Shown: one piece after another, positions 21,276-32,949 of the stretch | Layout: the number at the start of each line of letters is the position of its first letter | Position numbering within the stretch: position 1 is the stretch's first letter | NCBI GenBank assembly: GCA_963576565.1 | Contig: OY755045.1 | Coordinates: 7,623,477-7,687,476, forward strand | Direction: 5' to 3' | Length of the DNA stretch: 64,000 nt | Source: Aspidapion aeneum | Taxonomy: Eukaryota; Arthropoda; Insecta; Coleoptera; Brentidae | Notes under the pieces: generated by a model | Databases searched by the model: none | Told to the model about the DNA's origin: nothing | Seen by the model: the letters and a program-made list of their open reading frames with translations, nothing else | Translations under genes and position numbers: made by a program

Positions 21276-21875
21276 CCCGAACATGTTACGAAAGGGAACC
21301 CCCCCCCCCCAACCCTGGCAGGGGGGTGGTCCCCCTCTTTAAACATGCTTTTTGACGGTTTTTTGCTAACAACTCGAAAACGGTCAACTTTTTTAAAAAT
21401 ATCCTAAAGATCATTTTGCAAGCGGATAAGATTTCCTTTTTAAACATGTATCCTACTACCCTCTGAAGGCAGTGGTGCACGTTCCATAGGCCTAGGAAAA
21501 AAAGGGGAAAATATTTAAATTATGTTTTTTTTATTTATTTATTTTTTTTTCTTGTGGCATTTTGTATCCTTAACACATTGCTCTTATCAAAGAAATTATT
21601 TTTGTTCAAAAACCCATTGTATACAGTTAAATATTTACTAAGTTAGACATAGGGTGTATGTATGTATTCGAAAGTGGTGGCAGGCCCTACTGGACCTCCA
21701 TGCACTGCGACCACAAATGGATCTATTGTGCCCACGTACCTACATACTGAGTTGGACTAAAGTGGCATATTTTCTTTTCCACCCAGAACATGAAGAAACT
21801 CTGCAGATTACAACAATAAATGATTTAGGCTTAACACTTTGGCTCAAAGATATATAACTAAGGCCTCTGCATTAT
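21276..21875. other. Unassigned stretch with C/G-rich tract
   Basis: A C10 tract and a G-rich tract at 21299-21335 flank 'aaccctggc' and could pair. Weak similarity of 21420-21480 to 23020-23070 suggests an old shared repeat. 21654-21857 is open but unrecognised. Confidence 0.4.
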
Positions 21876-22457
21876 TAGCCATAGAGTGACGCTGGTTTGG
21901 GTTCCGGGACATACGGGGGTATCAGACAACGAGAAGGCGGACGAACTCGCACGACTCGGGGCAGGAACCGCCTATGTAGGACCGGGGCCACTTTTGGGCG
22001 TGACAAAAAGACAAGTGCAAATCGGACTCAACAAATGGGTCCAGGACGCGCTATTAAACTCCTGGGAAACAGGAACGGGTTGCAGACAGACCAGAGAATT
22101 CGTAGACCGTCCAAAAGCGACCAGAATTAGATGGATGCTGGGACGGACACGAAAAGACCTCGGACTGCTGATAGGTACTCTAACCGGACATAACCGGTTG
22201 AGGGGCACATGACACGTATAGGAGTCGAGAATGACCCTACCTGCCCAGTCTGTGGACAGGAAGAAGATACATCAAGACACCTCGTGGCAGAATGCGAGGC
22301 CTACGCAAGGATGAGACAACAGGCACTCGGAGCGCCAACTCTGAGCGAGGAAGAACTGCACATGCTCAAATGGGCAGACTTACTGGACTTTGTAAGGAGA
22401 ACAGGAAGGCCCAATGAGTTACCCGACCATGAAAGGGAAGTGCAGAGAGTGGGTTAA
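21876..22457 (+). pseudogene. RNase H domain and zinc knuckle of an I-clade-like LINE
   Basis: TLVWVPGHTGVSDNEKADEL is the RNase H histidine/final-aspartate motif, with the catalytic Asp of KADEL kept. The frame continues through KRQVQIGLNKWVQDALLNSW and TLTGHNRLRG to 22212. A one-base shift near 22207 moves it to HMTRIGVENDPTCPVCGQEE, with a CCHC knuckle (C-x2-C-x8-H-x4-C) ending LVAEC. Higher GC than the surroundings suggests younger coding DNA. The upstream polymerase is missing. RNase H plus a distal CCHC is typical of I/R1-like non-LTR elements. Confidence 0.85.
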
Positions 22458-23600
22458 GGGACAGACTTGGGGCATGGCAAAAAGGGCCTACTCTGGCCTA
22501 CTTGTCAGACCTGCGGGTCAACTTCCCCACTACTACTAAGTTAGACATAACTTTTTAAAGTAGCCGCCTTGAAATAAAAATAAATGTTTTTGTAGAAATC
22601 CTCAAATCAAACAAAAATTTGGAACATTCATATTTGTAACTCAATAAATAATACTCAAGGTGAGTAAAAAAATATTTTTGATTAGTAATAACTTAAAACT
22701 TAATTTTTCCAGTTAAATTCATTTAAATTGGGAGGAGGTGGCATTCCCCCTCTCGCCCCCTTGAAAAATGGTCTTTTACAGTATTTTTCTAATTATTTGG
22801 AAACTTTTAAGTTGACCAAAAACACCTAAGTAATAGTTATTGAGGCTGATGAAGAGTCCTCTCTAACAATGTATAACACGCCCCCCTTACATCAGTGGCT
22901 CACCTTTTATAGGCATTTAAGTAAATGAGAGGTGTGAAAAAAACAATATTTTTTTAATTTTCTTAAATTTTATTGTCCTACATGTCTGGTTTTAAAATTT
23001 GTTTTTAAAGCCGAAGAAATTTCCTTTTCAACGATGTATATCACTCCCACCTCAAGGTAGCGGTAGATCTAGCATAGACGCACCAAAAATGGTCAAATTT
23101 GGTTGGAAGTATATTTAAAAATTTTCGGACCCTAAGCTTCAGTTACTTATTCTAGTTACAAGAATATATAAATTTTATAGTATTAAGCGGGTGAGCTAAA
23201 AAACAGTGTGAACTTGATGTATGCATGTGTTCCAAACAAAAAAGAACCCCAAGGGTACTAATCATTGGCAGATCGTTCTCTGGTACCCAGTCAACCTTGT
23301 CAGAACCACCTGGTGTGAAAAACTATCCATCAACGCCGGTTATCTGATTGGCCAATCGTGCGGGCAGTACCATATCACGGTACCATACAGTCTTCTTCGC
23401 GTTGTTCTATTATTAGTCATTATTATAGTACCATCTTTTCTGAGGAATTTGTGCTAAATATAGGTTGATGCGCCAATGAAGAATTTTCTTTGATCGTTTA
23501 TTGAAAAAGAAGAAAAAAATTTTATTGCGTTTTTTCTTTTATTTGAAGAACTGTTGACTATATAAGTAACAAAGAAAAAACAAAATGTTTAACTACTTTT
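22458..23600. other. Unassigned 1.1-kb stretch
   Basis: No gene seen. A few C-rich patches (22740-22760, 22880-22888) lie in an AT-rich background. Confidence 0.45.
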
Positions 23601-24130
23601 TGCCTAAATGATTATTTCGAAATTCAACTTTTCCGATTTTTTTCGGCTGCACATTTTTTCGAAAAATTGGTTTTTAAAAATACAAAACTTTGAATAAAAC
23701 GTTTTCTCAAATGACATTTTTTAAAAAAGCAATTTTCCGAAAAGAAAATTTGAATCTCTAGTGTAATTTATTCAAAAATTTTAAAAACATTTTTTCCGAA
23801 ATAAATAATTAAAATAATAATAATAATAAATAAATTGAAAAACTTGTTTCAAAAGTATGGTTATTTTTCTATGTCAAAGTAAAAATTTCGAAAAGCTGCT
23901 TTTCCAAAAAACATTTTTTTGAAAATAAATTTTTTGATAAAAAACATTCGAATCATATTTTTTTAAGCCTGAAAATTTTTTATCATAGTTTTAAAACTCA
24001 ACAAAAAAGTTCAAAAAACATTTTTTTCCAAAAAAAATTTAAAATCTTATTTTTTCTAAATTTTTTCCGAAATAGTTCTTCAAACCCGATTTTTCGAAAA
24101 ATGTTTTCGTAAAAAGTGAAAAATTTCCGC
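23601..24130. repeat. Degenerate TTTTTCGAAAAA-rich array
   Basis: Runs of T or A around a central TTCGAA or TTCC recur irregularly for about 500 bp. A similar stretch is at 32950-33420, and both recall the better-ordered array at 62990-63590. Confidence 0.6.
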
Positions 24131-24389
24131 GACCCTTATTAACCTACGGTCCATTACAAACAGAAGATAAGAAGTCATAATGAACAAAAAAGAACTAGCT
24201 CAAATTTCCTTCTTCCTTTTAAATCCAAATTCAAAATGACAACCTGTTAAACCATCCCATTCAGTTTGTGCAGTGAACGATAAAAAAATTTGCAACAGTC
24301 GAAGAACAATAATTTATAACAATATAAGACAAATAAATCCCAGTGCGACCTTTGACACAGTGATCGAAATACCACAGTTAATCGATCAG

Positions 24390-24968
24390 CCTTAAAACAA
24401 TCAGTATAGGATACTTTTACGCCAGTACGTCAACATCAACAAAGGAAGGAAAGATATATGTGACAATTATAGAGGTATATCTGTGACTAGTATGCTAAGC
24501 AGAATATACGGTAAAATAATAAGAAATAAAGTGGAGAGCGAATATAAAGACTTAGAGGCAGAAGAACAAGCCGGTTTCAGGGCGGGTAGATCAACTTCAG
24601 ATCATCTCTTTTGTATAACCCAAGTTATTGAAAAGAAAATGGCATACGGACAACAGCTGAATCTGCTTTTCGTCGAGTTGCAGAAGGCATATGATAGTAT
24701 ACCACTAAATCTACTTTGGAAAGCGTTGGAAAACACAAACATAAGCGTACAACTAATTAAGGCCATCAAAGAGTTATACCGCAATAGTAAGGCAAAAGTT
24801 AAAATAAAAGCAAAACTAACCAAAGGCTTTCAAGTAAATAAAGGTCTTAAACAAGGTTGCTGTATCTCGCCTACGCTCTTCAAGATATACTTGGAACAAG
24901 TCCTTAAAGTATGGAAGAGAAGATACCAAAACATTGGAATTCCGTTGGACGAAACCACCTTGTATACT
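24390..24968 (+). pseudogene. LINE-B polymerase, N-terminal half of the palm
   Basis: Reads DNYRGISVTSMLSRIYGKII, EEQAGFRAGRSTSDHLFCIT, LLFVELQKAYDSIPLNLLWK (FVELQKAYDS is the first catalytic-aspartate box), then VNKGLKQGCCISPTLFKIYL and ends at ETTLYT. After that the sequence turns into reverse-strand LINE-B, so the FADD box is missing here. LINE-B is related to LINE-A. The frame is open for over 180 codons, suggesting a relatively young copy. Confidence 0.85.
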
Positions 24969-25412
24969 TGGTCCCAAATTATTCCATTTAATAAATTTTT
25001 CTTCCTTGTACGTTTCGATCTTTTATAGCTTTGTCTAGTGTTCCGTCAGCTGTAATTTTTAGACCTAAGTATTTATACCCATCACAGGACTGAATTCGCT
25101 GCCCGGTATTTAAGATTAGATCCTGTTTCATTCCACCGATACACATATACACTCTCTTATTAAGATTAACCTCCAGTCCCCACTTGTTATACTCTTCTAT
25201 TAGTTTTCGTGTCATATATTTGAGGTCGTCATAATCCTGAGCCTGAACTACTATCTGATCATCGGCGAAACATAAAGTATACAAGGTGGTTTCGTCCAAC
25301 GGAATTCCCATGTTTTGAAATTTTTTCTGCCATACTTTAAGGACTTGTTCCAAGTATATCTTGAAGAGCGTTGGCGAGATACAGCAACCTTGTTTAAGAC
25401 CTTTATTTACTT
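24969..25412 (-). pseudogene. LINE-B polymerase, inverted second segment
   Basis: On the reverse strand: VNKGLKQGCCISPTLFKIYL, ETTLYTLCFADDQIVVQAQD (FADD intact), LIEEYNKWGLEVNLNKRVYM and YKYLGLKITADGTLDKAIKD. The first 140 bp overlap in content with the end of the plus segment, so two copies meet tail to tail at 24968/24969. Ends at VQGRK..., so the C-terminal tail is absent. Confidence 0.85.
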
Positions 25413-26065
25413 GATAAATCAAAAACCTACCAAGGGCTAATTCAAAGAAAATAAAATACCTATAGAGTTGAATTACTTTGCTGTGATAGTTTTAATACTT
25501 TGGATTGGAATCCAGAGATGGAGCAATACAGATAACCAAATTGCTTATCGATCGATAAAATCGATAAATTTACTTTCTTTTCGCCTCGTTAATAGACAAT
25601 AAATTTTGCTTATAAACAATAGGCTTGATCGTTTGAACTTATCTACTTCACCCTGGGTCAACTTTCTTCCCAAATTCCTTATGAATAAAAGTGAGAAAAC
25701 ACTAGTTTGAATGAAAACAATTCATAAATCGATTTGATTAATTTGGGTTAATTCGTATTTAAAATGAAAACTCACCCTAATTAGTTCCTTATTTAAAGAA
25801 TAGTTAGACTGAACGCTCTTTAGGGTGAATTGGAGTAAGTTGTTAAAAAGAAACGATTGCAAATCTAACTGGAAAATATCTCACGTGGAGGTCTAATTGA
25901 GTATGACGTTTAATATCGATTTAGTCGTGGTTAAAATCGATCGAGTTTTGTGATAAATCGGTCAGATTTATTGTTGTTCTGGTTAATAAATGGTTTGGTT
26001 TCTACAAGCGTGCGAAATATTACTTGGGCAATTTTTTTTTAAACCACCTAATACCGGGTGGCATT
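25413..26065. other. Unassigned stretch
   Basis: No gene seen. Several 'atcgat' strings near 25540-25570. Confidence 0.5.
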
Positions 26066-26212
26066 TTCATATCTATCACCTTGAATAGCGATTCGTACGA
26101 GCCCGAGCTCAGTTCTTATCCATCACATGTTATATTTATATTCATATCTATCACTTGGTATCACGCATCAAGCGAGCTCGAGCGTAGCTCTTATCCATCA
26201 CATGTTATCAAC
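26066..26212. repeat. Two-unit ~75-bp tandem duplication
   Basis: 'ttcatatctatcac' opens and 'cttatccatcacatgttat' closes each unit (26066-26135, 26141-26211), with a diverged centre containing 'gagctcgagc'-type sequence. Confidence 0.7.
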
Positions 26213-26394
26213 GCGTCTTCATAACCAGCATGTGCAATCGCGATATTTTAGTACATTGAATAATTTTTAAATACCTACTTAGATATCAAAAATGCAATTT
26301 TCACAATTTTTGTGTGTGTCTGTCATCACGCAAATATTGCCAAGCTGATTTTCATGAGGTGGTAAAAATAATACGAACCGAACCGAACCATTTG

Positions 26395-26945
26395 TTGTAT
26401 GTTTGTGTCACGCTAGACGCTAAACGGCTGAACCGATTTTGACAAAAAATGTATCGTTAAATTGCTATTGATCCAGAAGGTGCTATAGGCTATATTTTTT
26501 TACACAGGAATCAACATGACCAAAATGGCAAAACTTTGAAAATTCATATTTTACAAACTATACATTTTACCAACAAAAGCACCGAGTTACAGTATAATGG
26601 GGCCATAGAGATGCCAAAAAGCCACACTGTTAGTGAAGAATCGGAAAAACGTCATTAAGCGAATTTTAGGGTATGAAATCCCATATGAACGAAATGGCAA
26701 AACTTTGAAAATTCATATTTTACAAGCTATACACTTTGGCAACAAAAGCATCGAGTTACAGTATAGTGGGGCCCTAGAGATGCCAAAAAGCTCCACTGTG
26801 AGTGGAGATTCGGAAAAACGTCATTTAGCGAATTTTAGGGTATGATATCCAATATGAACGAAATGGCAAAACTTTGAAAATTCATATTTTACAAACTATA
26901 CATTTTACCAACAAAAGCACCGAGTTACAGTATAGTGGGGTCCTC
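26395..26945. repeat. ~170-bp tandem (satellite-like) repeat, 2.5 units
   Basis: Units start at 'atgaccaaaatggc' (26515), 'atgaacgaaatggc' (26685) and 'atgaacgaaatggc' (26854): a period of 169-170 bp with few differences. The leader 26395-26514 ('cggctgaaccgattttgac') is also found at 41666-41745. A 170-bp period is typical of insect satellites, but only 2.5 units are present. Confidence 0.85.
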
Positions 26946-26989
26946 CCTGCTCCCACCCCTATTCCCCTCCTGTCATTCCGCCCACCCTA

Positions 26990-27350
26990 TTCAAAAACCA
27001 TATTCGCATAATTTTATCAAATATAGAGCGATTTCAAAAATTATTTCTGCATACACTTTCAGATTTTTTTTTCCAACACCATTTTACTAGTCCACCCCCC
27101 CCCCCCCACCTCTCGCTCTCTCCCCCACACCATCCTTATTAGTAATAGTTATAGCTATAACTTTTACAAATGTAAAACGATTTCAAAAGTTCTTTCTGCA
27201 CACGCTTGAAGACTTTTTTCCAACATTATTTTACTAGTTTTCCCCTTCTTCTCCCTTCTTCTTCCCACCCTCACAAATTTAGAGCGATTTCAAAAATTCT
27301 TTCGGCACACGCTTTAAGATTTTTTTCGACTAGTTTCTCTCTTACTAGTT
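26990..27350. repeat. Three degenerate tandem units (~120-150 bp)
   Basis: A core 'gatttcaaaaattctttctg' followed by 'cacacgctt.aagattttttt' and C/T-rich spacer occurs near 27029, 27178 and 27287. Confidence 0.65.
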
Positions 27351-28018
27351 TCCTCCTTCGCGTCTGTAGAAAATCTACACGTACTTTTTGGGTAAAGCTA
27401 AATGAATTGTAAATGCATAGTGCGTTTTATAAGACTGAATAAGAATTAAACCTAAAAGTTGGAAATAAAAAAAAATTAAATAAAAAAAAACACCTACTGC
27501 TAAATTTACTTGTAACTACTAGTCGCAGTTGGGTACAAAATTACCCAATCACCTGATTCATGAAAATACAAAACTGTATAATTTCGTAAGTCCGCTTTGG
27601 GCATTAAAACTAAAAGTTGAAGCATGTCGTACATTATAGATAAACCTATCAATTTTGTAGTCAACTGCGACTAGTTCTTATGAGTAAATTTAACATTTGG
27701 GTGTTTTTTTTTATATAATTTTTTTTTATTCTATTTAGAATCTGTTTTAAATCCTGTTTCAAAATTTAAAAAAAAACGTTGGTCCGTTTAGTTTCTTAAA
27801 AAGTCAGCTAGTAACCAAAATACATTAATTGCACCTCTTTGTCTCGCTTTAAAAAATGCACACTCACAAAGAACGGTATTGTTCTGCCATGTTATAGCTC
27901 TTATTTCACGCGGATTTTCGCACAGTATTTAAAAAAAATCATTTTAGTCAGTGGTGGAGACTGTATGGAATAAAAACTCTTATTAAGTTTTACCACACCC
28001 CCTCAAATTAACAAGCCC
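27351..28018. other. Unassigned AT-rich stretch
   Basis: No gene seen. Confidence 0.5.
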
Positions 28019-28029
28019 GATCCTTCTTT

Positions 28030-28970
28030 TTTTTGTCAAACACACTGTATTTATTGTATTACAATCTAGTCAGTCCTAATTAACAATTTTGTTTTACTTA
28101 ATTTACTAGAAAAGTCAGATTTAAACTTAGGGTTCACTCAACAGTTCTCCCCGCTTTGTTTGGTCTGTAACTCACAATTGTGTTGTGTTTGTAGCATTAT
28201 TTTGTTTTATGTAATTCACTTAGTTTACTACCTCAAACGGCTTCACTTTTTTTAGTCTTCGAACTAGCATAGTATTGTCTAGAAGCTGAATTGCTTCCAC
28301 ATTCACATGCCGATGGAGTCTATCTTCATGGCTTTTTGCGTACTTTTTTATAGTCTCTGCTACAGTTTCGATTTTTAGATCTCGATGAAAGTCACTATTT
28401 CGAACGTACCAAGGTGCATTCACAATGTTTCTTAATACTTTATTTTGAAATCTCTGTAAAACTAGAATGTTACTCTCTTTAACACAACCCCATAGTTCAG
28501 TATTTGTCTGTAAAGCAGTAACTTATTATGAATTGTTAAATTGGACTTCCTTCCAATTAGCCAGTTCATTTTTTTTACCTTATCTCAAGTTATTCTTATT
28601 TTTCTTAACATGTGCTTTCCAGCGAAATTTGGCATCAAGTGTCATACCTAGATATTTTGCCTGATTTGAATATGGTACGGAAATGTTGTTAATTGTTATT
28701 TGTATGTGATTTATATTTTTGTTTGTAAAATCAACATGAGTTGATTTGGTTTGTGGTCCAACTGTGAACTTCGGTGCCTGCATCCTGAAGTTTTTCTATG
28801 CATTTTTCAATAGATTTTTCTACCGTCAATAAACCAGTATCATCGGCAAATGTTGCTAAGTGACAATTTTCTGGCTTTGGGATATCGCAAGTGAATAATA
28901 AGTATAGATAAGGGCCTAGTACGCTACCCTGGGGCACGCCTGCTTGAATTTCTCTTAAATTAAATTAACA
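28030..28970 (-). pseudogene. Jockey-like LINE with 11-bp target duplication
   Basis: Flanked by gatccttcttt (28019-28029, 28971-28981). Poly(A) lies at the low-coordinate side, as expected for reverse orientation. Motifs in order on the reverse strand: MPQGSVLGPYLYLLF, HLATFADDTGLLTVE (FADD intact), SVPYSNQAKYLGMTLDAKFR, then NAPWYVRNSDFHRDL and stop after KPFEVVN. There are frameshifts, and about 30 bp are missing (the KPVWTYGIQLWG region present at 18.8 kb). The 5' end is truncated within the polymerase domain. Confidence 0.88.
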
Positions 28971-29469
28971 GATCCTTCTTTGAAATACAACATTATCGAA
29001 GGCTGACATTTGCATTATTTTCTGGTCAGCCTATATTTTTTTGTTTTCAAAATAGTCAAAATTTTAGATCAGTTAGCCTTCGAAGCTGTTGCCATTCAAA
29101 GTAGGATCAGGCTTGATAATTTAAAGGGGCTGTGGTTTTATCTACCTATCGATCTATCTATTTAGCCCTCTTCGACCCATCTTTGGAGATTGGCCTCCCC
29201 CAATATCTTCCACTCTTCTCTGTCTGTCGCCGTGCTCATCCATCTAGTCCCGCATGTTTCTTCAAATCGTCCACCCATCTCATTTGGGGTCTTCCCTAAT
29301 TCTTTTCTTTTCCCAAGGTCTCCAGTTTACAATACATTTGTTTCATCGATCGAGTTTTTATCTGATAATATCGCCGGCAAATTTCCATTTAATTTTGCTA
29401 GCTATCCTGGAACATTCCTTACTTTCTATTTATTTCTTAACTTTTCTATTTGTTAGATTTACATGTAAC

Positions 29470-29507
29470 CATAGAGTAAGATAGCCTTATGTATTACTTA
29501 CTCTATG
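29470..29507. mobile_element. 38-bp micro inverted-repeat insertion, copy 2
   Basis: Same CATAGAGTAAG / CTTACTCTATG ends and 'atagcct' interior as copy 1, with a 16-bp spacer. Flanked by the 7-bp duplication atgtaac (29463-29469, 29508-29514). The homologous RTE sequence at 2874-2888 lacks it. Confidence 0.8.
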
Positions 29508-30331
29508 ATGTAACATTTGTCTTTTCATTGAGCTTTTGTTATCTTACCCATATTTGATTTTGTATGTTGTCCAGGTCTGGAAACCATAGGTGGGTACAGA
29601 AAGGATACATTGTAAACAACAAGTAGTGAAATTAAAGAACAGAAAAACTTTTTTCTTATTTTCCTTTTTTTAATTTTACCTGTTTGTTATAGTTTTAGGT
29701 CCTTGCATTATTTGCAATTTGACATGCAAGAAACTCTGTTTTGGACATACGCATTTTCAACCCAGCTGATGAAGCGCAAGGTTTGCAAATGTTCCAAATT
29801 TATAGGTCTGGGGCGATTTCTATTGCTGAAAGGCCTGCAATGCTAGGGAATTCTGGTGACAAATCTAGTTACTTTTGTTTTCCTACATATTTGACCCACC
29901 ACCGCTCTTTCTTTTCCATCATACCAGAGCAAACAAGCTGCAGCAATTAATAAATAGATGTATGCGCTGATCACTTTTTTTTATTAGCTTCATTTATTTT
30001 TATGTTTATATTTAACAGACAAAATTTTTAAAATTTAAACCATAGAAAAGGAATTCAAAATAAAACTGAAAAACCAAAACAAGATATTTGAGGTTAGAAA
30101 CCTTAAGCGGATTCCATCGAAGAAGTTTGTACAGATAGACAGAATGATGCACTGACCGTCTCAAACTAATATGCTGTTTGTTTACATTTTCCAGCTAAAA
30201 TTTTCCCATTTTAGCTGTGGTTGGCAAACCTTTGCAATTAAAATAGACTTGCATCATGTCAATGGACCTGCAAGTATCATTGCTTGCAATCTATTGACCT
30301 TGCAAGGTATTGCTGCATTTGAGGTAGTGAG

Positions 30332-30488
30332 CAGTGGCGAAAGTTTCGGGGGGGGGGGGGGGTTCTAGACCTCATGAGGCCGTATTTTATGCTATTTTAT
30401 GTTTATATTCATGAAATATGCGGAAAATATTTAAAAAAATCTTTTCTTCGGGGATGGTGGGGCGGTCCCCCCCTTACGTACGCCACTG
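30332..30488. mobile_element. hAT-type MITE (CAGTGGCG family A)
   Basis: CAGTGGCG...CGCCACTG ends; 8-bp duplication gtagtgag (30324-30331, 30489-30496). Includes a G14 run near the left end and the same 'cctcatgaggccgtatttta' core as the copy at 6471. Confidence 0.9.
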
Positions 30489-30780
30489 GTAGTGAGGATA
30501 TTTTTTATTTTCTAATATGTAACTTAATTTAGCGAATGCTGCACATATTCTTCTACTACATCTTTGTTATGATTTTAGTTTTAGTGTAGTTTGTACTTAA
30601 GCCTATATTTTTAGCTGCTTTATCCAGTTTTGCCTGCATTTTTATCAGTTCGTTTTTCTTATCTGTTACTAAGGCAATATCACCAGCATATCTTAGGTGG
30701 TTCAAGTATTGTCCGCTTACTTGGATACCTATTTCTTCCCAATCTAAGTTTTTAAAAAACATCTTCTTCTAGGGCCTGCT

Positions 30781-31489
30781 TATAGTTTAGGGGATATTGT
30801 GTTACCCTGTTGACAACTCTTCTTATGCGGATTGGCTTGGTCCCGTCATGGATTTTGATGATGTTGTTACTTCGCTATCATTAAGATCGTACGCTTACGT
30901 TTATTAAAATTTGTTAAGGACTGAAGAAAGATTTGTGGAATGGTATGGGTAAATATAAACTTGAAAATTTAAGTGCGCCGCTGGTTTTATTAATAACTCT
31001 TATGCGGAATCACGATACCTTTAACACGATTAAAGAATGATACGATATAAACTTGTACTTCAATTAGGTTTGCAATTATATCACAGTGGTGGGTACATGT
31101 CTGTAACACCATCCTATTCTGGGATTCTAATTAAAACGACGTATATGCAAATTTTGAAAAACGGCTACTCACCGATGTCATAGAAAAATAGATAGCAAGT
31201 CCTAGTTTTCCCTAAATCATTGCTCCCCTCTCCTTCTTTTTGGGAGACCGAAATAGTGTTAAACTAACCGTTTTCAATTGTTCACCAATTTATATCAATC
31301 GGGAGTATTTGGACAGGTGGATACGTTGTTGTTTAACACCGATTTCGAGGTCCCACAAAGAGGACATAATTTACAAACTCGTTATGGAAATACTTATTTT
31401 TTGAAGAAATGCATTTCCGAAAATAGTGTGTATTTAAAATTTGTGCAGCGTCTCAATATCGTTATTTATAAAAAAGCTGAAATGCTTAA
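30781..31489. other. Unassigned stretch
   Basis: An 82-codon frame at 31278-31526 has no recognisable motif. No gene supported. Confidence 0.45.
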
Positions 31490-32700
31490 ATATGGGACAG
31501 AAAATCTCGCATATATTATCAATTAATGCATAAACGGACATGCAGAAGCTGGTGATTGGAGAATTGAATTCATACCCTCAATACATAAAAAAGAAGACAA
31601 GCTAGACTGCAACTATTACAGAGGAATTTTAGTAACCAATACTCTGAGTAGATTGACCGGTAGGATTCTTAGAGATTTGATAGAGAATGATTTTCATGAA
31701 CAAGAAGAAAAGCAAAGTGGGTTTCGAGTAGGCAGATCTTGTACAGGTAATGTTTTTTGTCTTCTAATTGAAAAAAGGAGTGCCAGAAATATAGACTCAA
31801 TCGACTTTTAAAGAAATTCCTGGTAACGAAAGGCTTAAGACAGGGATGTTGTATCAATTCAACCCTTTTTAAAATATTTATTGCAGTAGCTCTAATAAGC
31901 TAGAAACACGACGTACGGGAATGGGAATATAACTAAGCGCCCGATTTACCATATACACACCACAATTTGCTGACGACCAAGTAATTGTAGCTAATAATAA
32001 AGAATTCATGGACTTTATGCTGAGAAAGTTAACGGAAGAATGCTAAAAGTGGGAGTTAACAGTGAACATAGACAAGACAGAGTACTTATGTATTGGAAAT
32101 TAATCAAGTTACATTTGATAAAACATGAAGAGACTGTAAAGAACTGGAAAAAAGAATATTAAAAGCAAAAAAGGTCACTGGATGTTTTAACAGTATTTTA
32201 TAGAGCAGAGAGATAGAAAAGGATGTAAAATTTAACATTATGAAAAATTGGAGAAAAGCAAAATGGAATGTGTCGAAACTAATGCAATAAGAAAATGAAT
32301 GGGAATATCTAAAATAGATCATATAAGAAATGTGACCATAAAAGAAAGACTGGAAATCAGGGGAAGCATAACGGATGGCATCACTAAAAGACAACTGATA
32401 TGGTACAGCCATGTAAAACTGATGAACGACGACAGATTACCAAACTGGGTGTTGATGATTCATATGTGAGTGGGCCTTGCAGCCCTTCCACTGCGACGGT
32501 TCGGTTCGGTTCGGTTCGGTTGAAAACTGGGTGTTAGAATGGCAACCAATAGGGCACAGGAAAAGAGGGTGTCTTAAACTGGAATGACGACAGTCAATCC
32601 AAAGATCAATGAGTCAAAATAACCTGACAGAAGATGATTACCAGGATCGAAGTAGTTGGAGAATAGGCGTCGAAAAACGTAAAAAAAAGTACATACACAG
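31490..32700 (+). pseudogene. LINE-A copy with internal deletion
   Basis: Reads DCNYYRGILVTNTLSRLTGR, EKQSGFRVGRSCTGNVFCLL, then loses roughly 200 bp at about 31797 (joining 'gactca' to 'atcgactttt'). It resumes in the polymerase with the sequence for QFADDQVIVANNKE (31970-32010, FADD intact). The C-terminal tail follows with stops and shifts to about 32690, and is itself interrupted by a 70-bp insertion (32454-32523). Confidence 0.8.
32454..32523. mobile_element. 70-bp insertion ending in (GGTTC)n
   Basis: Flanked by aaactgggtgtt (32442-32453, 32524-32535), a 12-bp duplication of LINE-A sequence. Other LINE-A copies read straight through. The insert has 'gggccttgcagcccttcc', a short G/C hairpin, then four to five GGTTC pentamers. 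A variable-length duplication suggests retroposition. Confidence 0.7.
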
Positions 32701-32949
32701 ACATCGATAAGGTAAGTTAGCCTCGGCATATGTGCAGTACAAAATAAGAATATTGTCACTTACGGTGTTGTTCTGAATATTGGTGCACTTGTTCACTACG
32801 AATTATTAAGTTTGATATCGGAACAATCCTGTTTAATATTTCGTGCATGAGGTGCAGTCAATTTTAAAACAATCCCTTGATTTATAAGATACAAGAACGA
32901 GATGAAAATTCCTATAAATAAAGGGCTATTATTCGATAGTTAAACAGAT

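Larger units (their letters stand above)
29165..30780 (-). pseudogene. RTE-like LINE remnant
   Basis: Reverse-strand reading: near 30762-30556, GQYLNHLRYAGDIALVTDKK with TKTKIITKM (catalytic box YAGD instead of FADD, likely inactive). Near 29171-29240, STATDREEWKILGEANLQRW, the tail of RTE/BovB-type polymerases. Compared with 2725-3205 it contains a 38-bp micro-element (29470-29507), a hAT MITE (30332-30488) and about 700 bp of unassigned sequence (29615-30317). Confidence 0.7.

Noticed and set aside
24390..25412. Twin-primed 5' inversion
   Set aside because: Segments overlap by ~140 bp and the inverted piece lies beyond the 3' side, contrary to the twin-priming layout.
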